A stretch of 32,152 nucleotides of DNA, from positions 1 to 32,152 of the forward strand of contig JAATGN010000244.1 in assembly GCA_015654615.1 (NCBI GenBank). The letters run 5' to 3'. A program made the translations under genes and the position numbers. How positions within the stretch are numbered: position 1 is the first letter of the stretch; each line of letters begins with the position of its first letter. The notes under the pieces were generated by a model. It was not told the DNA's origin. It worked only from the letters and a program-made list of their open reading frames with translations, and did no database searches. This document shows positions 8,768 through 17,408 of the stretch, in pieces. The DNA is from Rhodospirillales bacterium. GTDB lineage: Bacteria > Pseudomonadota > Alphaproteobacteria > Rhodospirillales > Magnetospirillaceae.

Positions 8768-9808
8768 TTGGAACAGGCCGGCGCCGACGAGCGGTCGCAC
8801 TGCCAATTGTCAGATCGCCAGAACGTGTCGTCGGACCAGCCGTTGTACGGCGCCCTCGATCTTGGCACCAACAATTGCCGTCTGCTGCTGGCCAAGCCGA
8901 GCGACGACGGCTTTCGGGTGGTCGAGGCCTTCTCGCGGGTCACCCGTCTGGGCGAAGGCCTGGCCAATTGCGGGCATCTGTCCGAAGCCGCCATCGAGAG
9001 GACCCTTTGCGCGCTCCGTCAATGCGCCCAGCGCCTGGAACGGCGCGGCGTCCGGCGCGTCCGTTCGGTGGCCACCGAGGCCTGCCGGCGCGCCGCCAAT
9101 GGAGCCGCCTTCCTGCGGCGGGTCCACGACGACGTCGGCCTCGATCTCGAAACCATCTCGTCCGACGACGAGGCCAGACTGGCGTTGGCCGGATGCGCCC
9201 CCCTGCTCGACCGCCGCCACCCTTACGCGCTGGTCTTCGACATCGGCGGCGGCAGCACCGAACTGATCAAGGTGAGGCTCGGCCAGCCGCCGTCGGGCGA
9301 CCGGGTGGAAACCTTGGCGTCATTGCCGCTCGGCGTGGTCACCCTGGCCGAGGAACAAGGGACCCGTCTCTATGACTCGGCCGGCTATGCCGCCGCCGTC
9401 GACCTGCTGACCGAGCGGCTTCGCCCCTTCGACCGGCGAAGCGGCCTCGGCCCGCTGGTGGCGGCCGGCCGGGTCCAGATGCTGGGAACGTCCGGCACGG
9501 TCACCACGCTCGCCGGCGTTCATCTCGATCTGCCCCGTTACGATCGAACCCTGGTGGACGGATTGGTCATGGAATTTTCGGCCATCGAAGCGATCAGCCG
9601 GCGTTTGGTGACGGCCAACGCCGCGGAACGGGCGGCGCATCCCTGCATCGGGGACAACCGCGCCGATCTGGTGGTGGCCGGTTGCGCTATTTTGGAGGCC
9701 ATCTGCCGCTTGTGGCCGGCCGACCGGTTGACCGTCGCCGACCGCGGCGTCAGGGAGGGTGTCTTGTTGTCGATGATGCAGGCCGATCGCTTGGCGGGGA
9801 CGCCATGA
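8768..9808 (+). CDS. ppx: Ppx/GppA family phosphatase
   Basis: A 346-residue protein of the short Ppx/GppA class, which hydrolyses terminal phosphates of polyphosphate or converts pppGpp to ppGpp; sequence alone does not separate these activities. It has the actin-like (ASKHA) phosphate-binding motifs: GALDLGTNNCRLLL near the N-terminus, VRSVATEACR, SSDDEARLA, FDIGGGSTELI in the middle and GTSGTVTTLAGV later, ending in VADRGVREGVLLSMM. I place the start at TTG 8768 because AAGGAG (8754-8759) lies 8 bases upstream; the frame is open back to 8522, but that extension is Arg/Ser-rich and unlike the family. GTG near 8825 is an alternative. The stop overlaps the start of rlmE by four bases (ATGA), so the two are translationally coupled, a common alphaproteobacterial pairing. 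Confidence 0.9.
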   Translation: MEQAGADERSHCQLSDRQNVSSDQPLYGALDLGTNNCRLLLAKPSDDGFRVVEAFSRVTRLGEGLANCGHLSEAAIERTLCALRQCAQRLERRGVRRVRSVATEACRRAANGAAFLRRVHDDVGLDLETISSDDEARLALAGCAPLLDRRHPYALVFDIGGGSTELIKVRLGQPPSGDRVETLASLPLGVVTLAEEQGTRLYDSAGYAAAVDLLTERLRPFDRRSGLGPLVAAGRVQMLGTSGTVTTLAGVHLDLPRYDRTLVDGLVMEFSAIEAISRRLVTANAAERAAHPCIGDNRADLVVAGCAILEAICRLWPADRLTVADRGVREGVLLSMMQADRLAGTP

Positions 9809-10515
9809 CGCAAGGGAAAAAATCGGCCGGCGGCCCCAAGAAAACCGGGGGCCGCATGCTGAACGAACGCGTCCGCACGGCCCGCAGCCGGACGGTGTCC
9901 TCGACCCGCTGGCTGCAGCGCCAATTGAACGACCCTTATGTCATCGAGGCCAAGCGCCTGGGCTACCGCTCGCGCGCCGCTTTCAAACTGGTGCAATTGG
10001 ACGATCGTTTCCACTTCCTGCGGCCGGGCAAACGCGTCGTCGATCTGGGCGCCGCCCCCGGCGGCTGGACGCAGGTGGCCGTCCAGCGGGTCAAGGCGCT
10101 CGATCCGAAGGGCGGCAAGGTGGTCGGCATCGACATTCTGGAGTGGGCGCCGATCGCCGGCGCCATCGTGCTGACCCACGATTTCCTGGACGACGCGGCG
10201 CCGCAAATCCTGAAGGACGCCCTGGGCGGTCCGGCCGACATCGTGCTGTCCGACATGGCGGCCCCGACCACCGGCCATCCCCCGACCGATCACGCCCGCA
10301 TCGTCCATATGTGCGAGGTCGCCCTCGACTTCGCCATCGAAGTCCTGGCGCCGGGCGGCACCTTCGTCGCCAAGGTGTTCAAGGGCGGCACCGAACGCGG
10401 CCTGCTCGATCTGCTGAAGAAGAGCTTCGAACAGGTCCGCCACGCCAAACCGGCGGCCAGCCGGGCGGAATCGGCCGAGACCTACGTGGTCGCCACCGGC
10501 TTCCGACCGCGGTAG
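9805..10515 (+). CDS. rlmE: 23S rRNA (uridine-2'-O-)-methyltransferase RlmE (FtsJ/RrmJ)
   Basis: A 236-residue SAM-dependent enzyme that methylates the 2'-O of U2552 (E. coli numbering) in the A loop of 23S rRNA, late in 50S assembly. The SAM site is seen as VVDLGAAPGGWTQVA, followed by GIDILEW. The K-D-K-E catalytic set is represented by SRAAFKL, VLSDMAAP, FVAKVFKGG and ESAETYVVA. The N-terminus is longer than in E. coli RlmE, with a basic, Gly/Lys-rich start (GKKSAGGPKKTGG) common in alphaproteobacteria. It starts inside the ppx stop (ATGA at 9805) and ends just before a repeat-rich intergenic region facing pyrE. Confidence 0.95.
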   Translation: MTQGKKSAGGPKKTGGRMLNERVRTARSRTVSSTRWLQRQLNDPYVIEAKRLGYRSRAAFKLVQLDDRFHFLRPGKRVVDLGAAPGGWTQVAVQRVKALDPKGGKVVGIDILEWAPIAGAIVLTHDFLDDAAPQILKDALGGPADIVLSDMAAPTTGHPPTDHARIVHMCEVALDFAIEVLAPGGTFVAKVFKGGTERGLLDLLKKSFEQVRHAKPAASRAESAETYVVATGFRPR

Positions 10516-10612
10516 GAAAAAGCAGTTCACCACAGAGACACGGAGATCACAGAGACGTATCGATGCGATCGTCGAGGAGAGCCCCCCGCCATCAGGGTGA
10601 TCCCCAGGATTT
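10516..10612. other. Intergenic spacer with a CACAGAG-type repeat fragment
   Basis: Between the rlmE stop and the inverted-repeat element lies a short tract (from about 10526) of the TTCACCACAGAG/ACACGGAG kind that recurs between genes in many bacterial genomes. No gene or clear promoter is seen. Confidence 0.45.
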
Positions 10613-10616
10613 CTAG

Positions 10617-10839
10617 AGCGCTTTGCGATCAAACTGGATCAATCTGTACCGTCATCCCCGCGAAAAAAATCAGTGGCGCCGGCCTCCGTGCCGGCGTTTC
10701 GGCGAAGCCGAAGAATGAGCATTTCCGCCGCTTTGCGGCGGAGGCGGGCACGGAGGCCCGCCCCACTGAAAGGCATTTTTTCACAGCCTCTTTCGCGGGG
10801 ATGACGGTACAGATTGATCCAGTTTGATCGCAAAGCGCT
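10617..10839. mobile_element. MITE-like element with 48-bp perfect terminal inverted repeats
   Basis: The left end (10617-10664) and right end (10792-10839) are perfect inverted repeats beginning AGCGCTTTGCGATCAAACTG. Each is bordered by CTAG (10613-10616 and 10840-10843), which reads as a 4-bp target duplication. Including CTAG the perfect repeat is 52 bp, because CTAG is itself a palindrome. The interior (10671-10778) is a second, imperfect inverted repeat starting CAGTGG and ending CCACTG, holding small perfect hairpins (TTCGGC/GCCGAA and CCGCCG/CGGCGG). There is no transposase frame. CTAG duplication is known for some IS5-type elements, so mobilisation by such an element is a guess. It ends directly at the pyrE stop codon, between two convergent genes, where its stems may act as a two-way terminator. 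Confidence 0.8.
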
Positions 10840-10843
10840 CTAG

Positions 10844-11524
10844 CTAGAGGCGCGGCGAAAGGCTGGCGCGGCCGCCGTGCCAGGTCGACCAGGAGACCGG
10901 ATCGGCGAGAAACCGTTCGATCTCGGCACGGTCCTTCGCGGCCAATTGGCCGTCGGTGTCGGCGCGCAGCACGTCGGCCCAGGTCGCCAGGGCGTGCAGC
11001 GTCAGCCCGGCCTCGTGAAGCCGGGCTTCGGCGCCGGGAAAGACGCCGTGATAGAAAATCGTCAGGATATGCTCGACATTCGCTCCGGCGGCCCGCAAGC
11101 CGCGGGCGAAGGCCAGCTTGCTGCCCCCGTCGGTGGTCAGGTCGTCCATCAGCAGGACCCGCGATCCCTCGACGGAACCGCCCTCCACCTGCGCATTGCG
11201 CCCGATGCCGAGCGGCCCCTTGCGCACGTAGCGAAGCTTGAGTCCGGTCCGCTCGGCCAGCCAGGCGGCGAAGGGAATGCCGGCCGTCTCGGCGCCGGCG
11301 ATGGCGTCGAACGACCCGGCGGGCAAGGTCGCGGCCAGATATCGAAAGGCGAGATCCGTCACGGCCTGCCGCAGGTCCGGCTCGCCCAGCAGACTGCGGC
11401 AATCGACATAGACCGGGCTCGCCCATCCCGCCGCCAGGATGAACGGCTGGCCGTGGCCGACGTGGATGGCGCCGGCCTTGAAAAGCAACTGTGCGACGGC
11501 CCTGCCGATTTCGCCCGTCGTCAT
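10844..11524 (-). CDS. pyrE: Orotate phosphoribosyltransferase
   Basis: A 226-residue cytoplasmic enzyme that joins orotate to PRPP to give OMP, the fifth step of pyrimidine synthesis. The PRPP-binding motif is [15 protein letters not shown]. The mobile-loop segment [17 protein letters not shown] follows the alphaproteobacterial pattern, and the N-terminus has [20 protein letters not shown]. It is the last gene of the operon: its ATG at 11524 overlaps the pyrC stop (ATGA). The stop codon at 10844-10846 lies immediately beside the CTAG flank of the inverted-repeat element; if CTAG was the target, the insertion left the reading frame unchanged. Confidence 0.95.
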   Translation of the reverse strand: MTTGEIGRAVAQLLFKAGAIHVGHGQPFILAAGWASPVYVDCRSLLGEPDLRQAVTDLAFRYLAATLPAGSFDAIAGAETAGIPFAAWLAERTGLKLRYVRKGPLGIGRNAQVEGGSVEGSRVLLMDDLTTDGGSKLAFARGLRAAGANVEHILTIFYHGVFPGAEARLHEAGLTLHALATWADVLRADTDGQLAAKDRAEIERFLADPVSWSTWHGGRASLSPRL

Positions 11525-12594
11525 GAACGCCCTCCGCCGATCGACCAGGGAAGGGTCTCATCGCCTCGGAAGATCACCACCTCCTCATCGCCGATCGCCA
11601 CCGCCGCGCCGGGTTTGCCGGCGCGACGCTCCAGCACGACGGTGCCGCCGTTCGGCGGCAAGCCGTAGAAGCGGGCGCCGTTGAGCGAGGCGAAGGCCTC
11701 GAAGCGGTCGAGAGCGCCTTCTTCGTCGAACACCTGCGCATAGCTTTGCAAGGCGGTCGCCCCGACGAAAACGCCGGCGCAGCCGCAGGCGGATTCCTTG
11801 GCGCCCCTGACATGCGGCGCCGAGTCGGTGCCGATGAAGAAACAGCCGTCGCCCGAGGTGGCGGCCTTTCTGAGGGCGAGGCGGTGGCGCTCGCGCTTGG
11901 CCACCGGCAGGCAATAGAGATGGGGCCGCAGGCCGCCCTGGAAAAGCGCGGTGCGGTTGATCATCAGATGGTGCGGCGTGATGGTGGCGGCGACGCGCGG
12001 CGCGTGGGCCCGCACGAGGTCGGCGGCCTCCGCCGTCGTAATATGCTCGACGACGACCTTCAGTCCCGGATGCCGGGCCAGCAGCGGCAGCAGGCTACGT
12101 TCCAGGAAGACCGATTCGCGGTCGAACACGTCGACCGCCGGGTCGGTCGCCTCGCCATGGACGAGCAGCGGCATGCCGATCTTCTCCATGCGCTCGAGGA
12201 CGGGAGCGAGGCCGGCGATGTCGGTGACGCCGTGATGGGCGTTGGTGGTGGCGCCGGCCGGATAGAGCTTGGCGGCGATCCAGATGCCTTCGGCCCGGCC
12301 CTTTTCGATGTCGTCCGCCGCGGTCGCATCGGTGAGGTAGCAGGTCATCAGCGGCTGAAAGTCGGATCCGGGCGGCCGCGCCGCCAGGATTCTGTCGCGA
12401 TAGGCGGCGGCGGCCGCCGCCGTCGTCACCGGCGGGGCCAGATTGGGCATGATCACGGCGCGGGCGAACTGGGCCGCGGTGTAGGGCAGCACCGCTTTCA
12501 AGATCGCTCCGTCGCGCAGATGCAGATGCCAATCGTCGGGCCGGCGAATGGTGATGCTGTCCGACGCCGTGTCGCAGGGTTCAGCGACGCTCAT
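11521..12594 (-). CDS. pyrC: Dihydroorotase, E. coli-type (class II)
   Basis: A 357-residue zinc amidohydrolase that interconverts N-carbamoyl-L-aspartate and L-dihydroorotate. Metal and substrate motifs are all present: [10 protein letters not shown] near residue 20, the carboxylated-Lys segment [29 protein letters not shown] and GTDSAPH. Length and motif spacing match the short homodimeric type, not the longer PyrC of Gram-positives. It overlaps its neighbours by a few bases on both sides, so the amidohydrolase, pyrC and pyrE should be made together. The reaction is reversible, which matters for the possible catabolic reading of this operon. Confidence 0.95.
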   Translation of the reverse strand: MSVAEPCDTASDSITIRRPDDWHLHLRDGAILKAVLPYTAAQFARAVIMPNLAPPVTTAAAAAAYRDRILAARPPGSDFQPLMTCYLTDATAADDIEKGRAEGIWIAAKLYPAGATTNAHHGVTDIAGLAPVLERMEKIGMPLLVHGEATDPAVDVFDRESVFLERSLLPLLARHPGLKVVVEHITTAEAADLVRAHAPRVAATITPHHLMINRTALFQGGLRPHLYCLPVAKRERHRLALRKAATSGDGCFFIGTDSAPHVRGAKESACGCAGVFVGATALQSYAQVFDEEGALDRFEAFASLNGARFYGLPPNGGTVVLERRAGKPGAAVAIGDEEVVIFRGDETLPWSIGGGRS

Positions 12595-13886
12595 TGTTCC
12601 GCCTCCTTCAGGGCTGCCCGCATGACGGCGACGCCGGCCAGGAAATCGTCCATGTCCATCGCCTCGCGCGGGTTGTGCGAACCTTGCTCATTGCGCACGA
12701 AGATCATCGCGCTGGGAATGCCGGCATTGGCGAAAACGGCGGCGTCGTGGCCGGCGCCGCTCGGGATGTCTTCGTCGGGCAGTCCGAGCCCGCGGGCGGC
12801 TTTCTTCATCCGCCGGGTCCACTCGGCGTCCATGGTGGCCGGCGCGGACTCGATCCTGCGGTCGAGCTTGAATTCCACCCCGCGTTCATCGCCGATGAGG
12901 CCGCACTCGGTCAAGAAAAGATCGTAGAAGGCTTCCAGCGTTTCCTTGCTCTGGCTGCGCACCTCGAAGCTGAAGCGCACGATTCCCGGAATTCGGGCGA
13001 TGGCATGTTCCTGCGGATCCGTGCCGAAGACGCCCGAGGTGACGACGACGTCGCGGCCCCGCTCCAGCATGGTGCGCCAGTGACGGTCGAGATGGGTGAT
13101 CAGTTCGGCGGTGGCGAACACCGCGTCGCGGCGCAGCCACCGCGGGACGGCCCCGGAATGGCCCGCCTCGCCGACGCATTCGACGGACCGGTGGCGCAGA
13201 TTGCCGCGGATGCCGGTGACGATGCCGATCGGCAGCCCGCGCGCCACCAGGACCGGGCCCTGTTCGATATGCAGTTCGATCCAGGCTCCGACGCGTTTGG
13301 CGTCGAGGAGGGGTTCGCCCTTCGCCACGCGCTCGACGGCGACGCCGACATCGCGCATGCACGCGGCCAGGGTGCGGCCGGAGCGTGCGTCCCTGGCTTC
13401 GAGATCGGCCGGCGTCAGATGTCCGAACAAGGCGTTCGAACCCATGTAGGCCATGCCGAACCGGGCGCTTTCCTCGCCGCGCAGGGCGTAAAGCTTCAGG
13501 GTCCGGCGCGGCGCGACGCCGTCCGCCCGGAACCCCGCGAGGACGGCGAGGCCGGCGACCACCCCGGCGGCGCCGTCGAAGTTGCCGCCCTGCCGCACCG
13601 AATCGAGATGCGAACCGCAGGCCAGGAACGGCAGATCCGGTTCGCGGCCCTCCAGCGTGACCACCAGATTGGCCCCGGCGTCCCGTTCCGTCTTCAAGCC
13701 CAGGGCCCGGGCCTTCGCCGCGACGATATCGAGGGCGGCCGACTCGCCTTCGCCGTAGCTGGCTCGGGTAATGCCGATGCCGTCGCCTGTCTTGGCGCGA
13801 AGGGCGGCGAACAGCTCCTCGGCCAGCGCGCGGTCCCGTGCGGTGTCGGACAAAACGGGCTCCTCCTGTTCGGCGTGGATCGTCAT
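12591..13886 (-). CDS. Zn-dependent amidohydrolase, allantoate amidohydrolase/N-carbamoyl-amino-acid hydrolase family (M20)
   Basis: A 431-residue protein of the M20 hydantoinase/carbamoylase family, whose members cleave the ureido group of N-carbamoyl-L-amino acids, N-carbamoyl-beta-alanine or allantoate. The binuclear zinc and catalytic motifs are visible: [62 protein letters not shown] and the final [13 protein letters not shown] 13886 overlaps the pyrD stop and its own stop overlaps the pyrC start. Substrate cannot be read from sequence. Sitting between dihydroorotate dehydrogenase and dihydroorotase, the natural candidate is N-carbamoyl-L-aspartate (ureidosuccinase activity, giving aspartate, CO2 and ammonia); dihydropyrimidine breakdown is the main alternative. 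Confidence 0.88.
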   Translation of the reverse strand: MTIHAEQEEPVLSDTARDRALAEELFAALRAKTGDGIGITRASYGEGESAALDIVAAKARALGLKTERDAGANLVVTLEGREPDLPFLACGSHLDSVRQGGNFDGAAGVVAGLAVLAGFRADGVAPRRTLKLYALRGEESARFGMAYMGSNALFGHLTPADLEARDARSGRTLAACMRDVGVAVERVAKGEPLLDAKRVGAWIELHIEQGPVLVARGLPIGIVTGIRGNLRHRSVECVGEAGHSGAVPRWLRRDAVFATAELITHLDRHWRTMLERGRDVVVTSGVFGTDPQEHAIARIPGIVRFSFEVRSQSKETLEAFYDLFLTECGLIGDERGVEFKLDRRIESAPATMDAEWTRRMKKAARGLGLPDEDIPSGAGHDAAVFANAGIPSAMIFVRNEQGSHNPREAMDMDDFLAGVAVMRAALKEAEQ

Positions 13887-14845
13887 GGGGCGGGACTGAG
13901 CCAGGCGACGTCGGGTTCGTCGGCCTCCTCGACGACGACGGCGCCGGTCAGTTCGGCGATGCGGGGAATCTCCCGGCGCCGGCAAAAAGCCGCCAGGCCG
14001 TCGATGATGGTCGTCATCGCCGCCGGCTGCAGAAAGGTCGCCGTTCCCACCTGCACCGCGGCGGCGCCGGCCAGCATGTATTCGACGGCGTCCTCGGCGG
14101 TGGCGATGCCGCCGCAGCCGATCACCGGAATTTTCACCGCCCTGGCGCACTGAAAGACGTGGCGCAGGATGATCGGCTTGACCGCCGGCCCGGACAGCCC
14201 GCCCATGATGTTGCCGAGACACGGCCTGAAGGTCCGCAGATCGATGGCCATGGCGAGGATCGTGTTGGCCACGACCACGGCGTCCGCGCCGGCCGCTTCC
14301 GCCGCACGGGCCACCTCCGGCATGTCGCCGGTGTTGGGCGTGAGCTTGACCCACAGCGGCAGGTCGGTGGCGGCGCGCAGGTGCCGGGTGACGTTCTCGG
14401 TCGAGCCGGCGCGCATGGCGAAGGCCTTGCCGTCCTCTTCGATATTCGGGCAGGAAATGTTCGCCTCGATCGCCGCGATGCCCGGAACGGTCAGTTCCGC
14501 CGCCAGGCTGGCGAACCCTTCCGCCGTCGGCGCCGAGATGCTGACGACGAGCGGCGTGTCGTAGGCCGCGTAGAAGGGCATGGTCCGTTCGATGAAATAG
14601 GGCACGCCTTTGGACGGAATGCCGATGGCGTTGATCATGCCGCCGGGCTGTTCGACGACGCGCGGCAGGGGGTTGCCGGCCCGCAGCTCGCGGGTGATGG
14701 TTTTGGTGACGATGGCGCCCAGGCGGTTGAAATCCAGGGCCCGTTCCAGGCCTTCCGCGAAGGTCCCCGAGGCCGGCATGACGGGATTGCGCAGATCCAG
14801 TCCGCCGACACGGACGGCGAGGTCGACGGGAAACGGCAGGCTCAC
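13883..14845 (-). CDS. pyrD: Dihydroorotate dehydrogenase, class 1B catalytic subunit
   Basis: A 320-residue FMN enzyme of the TIM-barrel type that interconverts dihydroorotate and orotate. Motifs: NPVMPASGTF, TKTIT, NAIGIPSKG, the catalytic-Cys segment EANISCPN, VKLTPN, GGLSGPAVKP and IGCGGI. A Cys, not a Ser, in the catalytic loop and the adjoining pyrK point to the soluble NAD-linked class 1B enzyme, unlike the membrane quinone-linked class 2 enzyme of many proteobacteria. I choose GTG 14845: it overlaps the pyrK stop (GTGA) and has GGAGG 7 bases upstream. Confidence 0.94.
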   Translation of the reverse strand: MSLPFPVDLAVRVGGLDLRNPVMPASGTFAEGLERALDFNRLGAIVTKTITRELRAGNPLPRVVEQPGGMINAIGIPSKGVPYFIERTMPFYAAYDTPLVVSISAPTAEGFASLAAELTVPGIAAIEANISCPNIEEDGKAFAMRAGSTENVTRHLRAATDLPLWVKLTPNTGDMPEVARAAEAAGADAVVVANTILAMAIDLRTFRPCLGNIMGGLSGPAVKPIILRHVFQCARAVKIPVIGCGGIATAEDAVEYMLAGAAAVQVGTATFLQPAAMTTIIDGLAAFCRRREIPRIAELTGAVVVEEADEPDVAWLSPAP

Positions 14846-15723
14846 GGCAGCGCCTCCATCAGATCGAACACCGGACCGTCCCAGCACACCCGGCGGCTGA
14901 GGATTTCGCCGTTCACGTTGAAATCGCGGACGCAGCAATGGCACAGGCCGATCCCGCAGGCCATTTGCTGCTCCAGGGCGACCTGGCCGGGCAGGCCGAA
15001 CTCCCGCGCCAACCGTTGCTGGACCCGCATCAGCCGGCTGGAGCCGCAGGTGAAGAAGGCGTCGCAGCGATCGTCGGCGATCAGGCGGCGCAGGATGCGT
15101 TCGACATTGGCCGGCCCGCTGCTCGATTGGGAATCGGTGACGGCGATCACCTCGGCGCCCTGGCTCCGGAAAAGATCCCGCGAGACCAGGAGGTCGGGCC
15201 GCCGGGCGCTCAGGATCGCCGCCACCCCGATGCCCCTGCGGCGCGCCGTCGCGGCGAGCGGCGCCAGGGTGGCCAGCCCGGCGCCGCGTCCCACCGCCAC
15301 GATGTGGCGCCAGTTCGCATCCAAGGCGAAGCCGCGTCCGAGCGGTCCCATCAGGTCGAGGTCGTCGCCGGCGGCGAGCGTTTCCAGTCCGCGCGTGCCG
15401 GCCCCGGCCACCTTGTAGAGGAATTCGACCTGCCGTTTGGCCGGGTCGGCGCCGTAGAGGCTCATCGGGCGGCGCAGGAAGGGCCGCTCGCCGGTGGGCG
15501 GGGCGGGGCAGAGAAGCTGGAAGAACTGCCCGGGGACCGCCCGGGCGGCGTCCTCGCCGCAGGCGACCACGAGGTGCCGGTATTCGGCGTTCACCGCCTG
15601 GTTGACGATGATCCGGGCGCGTTCGGCGACGACGCTCGCCTTCCACGGCGCCGAGGGAGGTTCCCCTGCCGCGCCCTGCGGCCGGGGACCGGCCGTCTGT
15701 TCGTGGCCCATCCGGACAGCCAT
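14842..15723 (-). CDS. pyrK: Dihydroorotate dehydrogenase electron-transfer subunit
   Basis: A 293-residue FAD and [2Fe-2S] protein that passes electrons between PyrD and NAD(H). The FAD site is RRPMSLYGAD, the nucleotide-binding segment is GRGAGLATLAPLA, and the cluster ligands are the Cys residues in CGIGLCHCC and in VCWDGPVF near the C-terminus. The first 35 residues are Gly/Pro-rich and longer than usual. ATG 15723 has GGAAGG about 5 bases upstream. It runs into pyrD through a GTGA overlap and lies 17 bases after the MFS gene. Confidence 0.94.
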   Translation of the reverse strand: MAVRMGHEQTAGPRPQGAAGEPPSAPWKASVVAERARIIVNQAVNAEYRHLVVACGEDAARAVPGQFFQLLCPAPPTGERPFLRRPMSLYGADPAKRQVEFLYKVAGAGTRGLETLAAGDDLDLMGPLGRGFALDANWRHIVAVGRGAGLATLAPLAATARRRGIGVAAILSARRPDLLVSRDLFRSQGAEVIAVTDSQSSSGPANVERILRRLIADDRCDAFFTCGSSRLMRVQQRLAREFGLPGQVALEQQMACGIGLCHCCVRDFNVNGEILSRRVCWDGPVFDLMEALP

Positions 15724-15740
15724 GCTTCCTTCCCCGCGGG

Positions 15741-16988
15741 TTATGCGAGCTCGGCTCCGCGGCGCTCGGGAATCAGCAGCCACATGGCGACGATGTCGAG
15801 AGCGTAGAGGGTGGCCAGCAGGCCGATCGCCATCTCGAAACCGTAGCTCGCGGCGATCGCCCCGACCACCACGGGTCCGAATCCGCCGACGGCGCGCCCG
15901 ATGTTGAAAAGGACGTTCTGGGCGGTGGCCCGGGCCGCCGTCGGGAAAAGCTCGCTCATCAGCGCGCCATAGCCGCCGATCATGCCATTGACGAAGAAGC
16001 CCATGACGGCCCCGGCGATCAGCAGCTGAATGGGGTCGGTCAGGCGCGAATAGACCGTGACCATGATGGCGGCGCCCAGCATATAGGCGAAGAAGGTCGG
16101 CCGGCGGCCGACGCGGTCGGCGATGTGGCCGAACAGGAAGATGCCGAGCGCCATGCCGGCAATGGTCACCGAGGTCCACACGGCGGACTGGGTCAGCGCG
16201 AAGCCGAAGCGCGTGGACAGATAGTTGGGCAGCCAGATCATCACGCCGTAATAGCCGAAGTTCTGGACCGAACAGAGGATGGCCATGCCGAGGCTGAGCC
16301 TGGCCGTCTCCCAGTCCCTGACCAGCAGCAGGAGCGACGACTGCCGCGGATTCGCCTTCGTCTTGGCGACGAAGATGTCCGGTTCGTTCAAGGAGTGGCG
16401 GATGAAATAGGCGGCCACGGCGGGCAGGATGCCGACGGCGAACATGCCGCGCCAGCCGATCGCCGGCAACAGCACCGGCGTGACCACCGCCGCCGTCAGG
16501 ACGCCCAGCTGCCAGCCGAGCCCGACATAGGACGAGGCCCGGGCCCGCTTGGCGGCCGGCCAGGCTTCGGCGACCAGCGCCATGCCGATGCCGAACTCGC
16601 CGCCGAGGCCGAGGCCGGCGACGGTGCGATAGAAAAGCAGGTCCCAGTAGCCCTGGGCCAGGGCGCAAAGGCCGGTGAAGATCGCGAAGATGGCGATGGT
16701 CCAGGTCAGCACGCGCACGCGGCCGAAACGGTCGGACAGCATGCCGAACCCGATGCCGCCCAGCACCGCGCCGACCAGGGTCGCCGTGACGAAGGAGGCG
16801 CCTTGCGCCGGCGTCAGCGCCAGATCCTTCGAGATCGCCTTCAGCATGAATCCCAAGATCAGCAGATCGAATCCGTCCATCGCATAGCCGATGGCGGAGC
16901 CCCACAGGGCTTTCCGGGCCTTGCCGTCGACCTTGGTCGGGCTGGCTGGACGATATGTTTCGGCTGTCGCTGTCTGGCTGTCGCTCAC
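15741..16988 (-). CDS. MFS transporter, aromatic-acid/proton-symporter-like
   Basis: A 415-residue, 12-helix major facilitator. The first helix carries AMDGFDLLILG, similar to the Asp-containing first helix of aromatic-acid:H+ symporters such as PcaK. The two half-repeats carry the loop motifs GMLSDRFGRVR and GHIADRVGRRP. The start is GTG 16988 with an AAGGGGG ribosome site upstream. It is the first gene of the unit with pyrK, pyrD, the amidohydrolase, pyrC and pyrE. That position suggests import of a pyrimidine-ring acid such as orotate or dihydroorotate; the substrate is inferred from context only. Confidence 0.88.
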   Translation of the reverse strand: MSDSQTATAETYRPASPTKVDGKARKALWGSAIGYAMDGFDLLILGFMLKAISKDLALTPAQGASFVTATLVGAVLGGIGFGMLSDRFGRVRVLTWTIAIFAIFTGLCALAQGYWDLLFYRTVAGLGLGGEFGIGMALVAEAWPAAKRARASSYVGLGWQLGVLTAAVVTPVLLPAIGWRGMFAVGILPAVAAYFIRHSLNEPDIFVAKTKANPRQSSLLLLVRDWETARLSLGMAILCSVQNFGYYGVMIWLPNYLSTRFGFALTQSAVWTSVTIAGMALGIFLFGHIADRVGRRPTFFAYMLGAAIMVTVYSRLTDPIQLLIAGAVMGFFVNGMIGGYGALMSELFPTAARATAQNVLFNIGRAVGGFGPVVVGAIAASYGFEMAIGLLATLYALDIVAMWLLIPERRGAELA

Positions 16989-17056
16989 GGCGGGTCCCCC
17001 TTCCCCTCATCGGTCCGGCGGTTCTCGCCGAGATGCAAAAGCGTCGGGCCGATAAA

Positions 17057-17086
17057 ACTATATTCCCAAAAAAATCTCATCAGCAA
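17057..17086 (-). promoter_or_regulatory. Candidate promoter of the MFS-pyr operon
   Basis: On the minus strand TTGCTG (17086-17081), an 18-base spacer and TATAGT (17062-17057) make a plausible -35/-10 pair in an AT-rich island, about 70 bases before the MFS start codon. No pyrimidine attenuator or UMP-type leader could be recognised. Confidence 0.45.
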
Positions 17087-17137
17087 GACCAAATCTTTTT
17101 TCTGAGACAGCTTGGGCCGTCGTCATTGCATCGCCTT

Positions 17138-17167
17138 CGTTCGGAAGAAAAGAGCGCATGGCACCGG
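17138..17167 (+). repeat. Partial copy of dispersed hairpin repeat
   Basis: CGTTCGGAAGAAAAG followed by AGCGCATGGCACCGG matches the left shoulder of the full copies at 25661-25780 (plus) and 19831-19950 (minus), then stops matching. Confidence 0.5.
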
Positions 17168-17217
17168 CCTTAAGGGCCCGTTAAAAGTTAACCGCTCTGT
17201 TTTTAGGTCCGTCAAAG

Positions 17218-17367
17218 CGATGCGAAGGCGCGGCAATCCTGGGCCCCGGATCTGGATTGCTTCGCTTGCGCTAACAAGAAAACGCCGTCATTGCGAAGAG
17301 CGAAGCGACGAGGCAATCCAGAGTGCCAGGCTGTCCTGGACTGCTTCGCTGCGCTCGCAGTGACGGC
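17218..17367. repeat. Interspersed palindromic repeat of the 'CEERSDEAI' class
   Basis: Left arm 17284-17321 (GCCGTCATTGCGAAGAGCGA...) and right arm 17336-17367 are imperfect inverted repeats. A diverged partial copy of the same arms lies at 17218-17272 (GGATTGCTTCGCTTGCGCT). Translated, the left arm gives HCEERSDEAIQ, a recurrent false-peptide signature of intergenic repeats in many bacterial genomes. Confidence 0.7.
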
Positions 17368-17408
17368 ATTTTCACCTTCGGATGGAGCGACAGGGGAGCG
17401 ATCGTCCC

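Larger units (their letters stand above)
16989..17408. other. Intergenic region upstream of the MFS-pyr operon with repeats
   Basis: 420 bases without a gene. Next to the MFS start it is AT-rich and holds the likely operon promoter. Further right come a partial copy of a dispersed hairpin repeat (17138-17167) and a tandem set of imperfect inverted repeats (17218-17367) that ends about 40 bases after the oligopeptidase stop codon. Nothing in it looks translated. Confidence 0.6.

Noticed and set aside
10629..10833. Short open frames inside the MITE-like element
   Set aside because: They consist wholly of inverted-repeat sequence and are readable on both strands.
9805..11524. Absence of guaB after rlmE
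   Set aside because: My recollection that guaB often lies near ppx-rlmE in alphaproteobacteria is not firm enough to claim a rearrangement from this window alone.
16125..17105. A 326-codon plus-strand open frame opposite the MFS gene
   Set aside because: The translation is Gly/Gln/Asp-rich with no membrane segments or motifs, while the minus strand has 12 helices and MFS loop motifs.
17112..17363. An 83-codon plus-strand open frame with HCEERSDEAIQ
   Set aside because: This peptide is the known false translation of an interspersed repeat and has no start signals.
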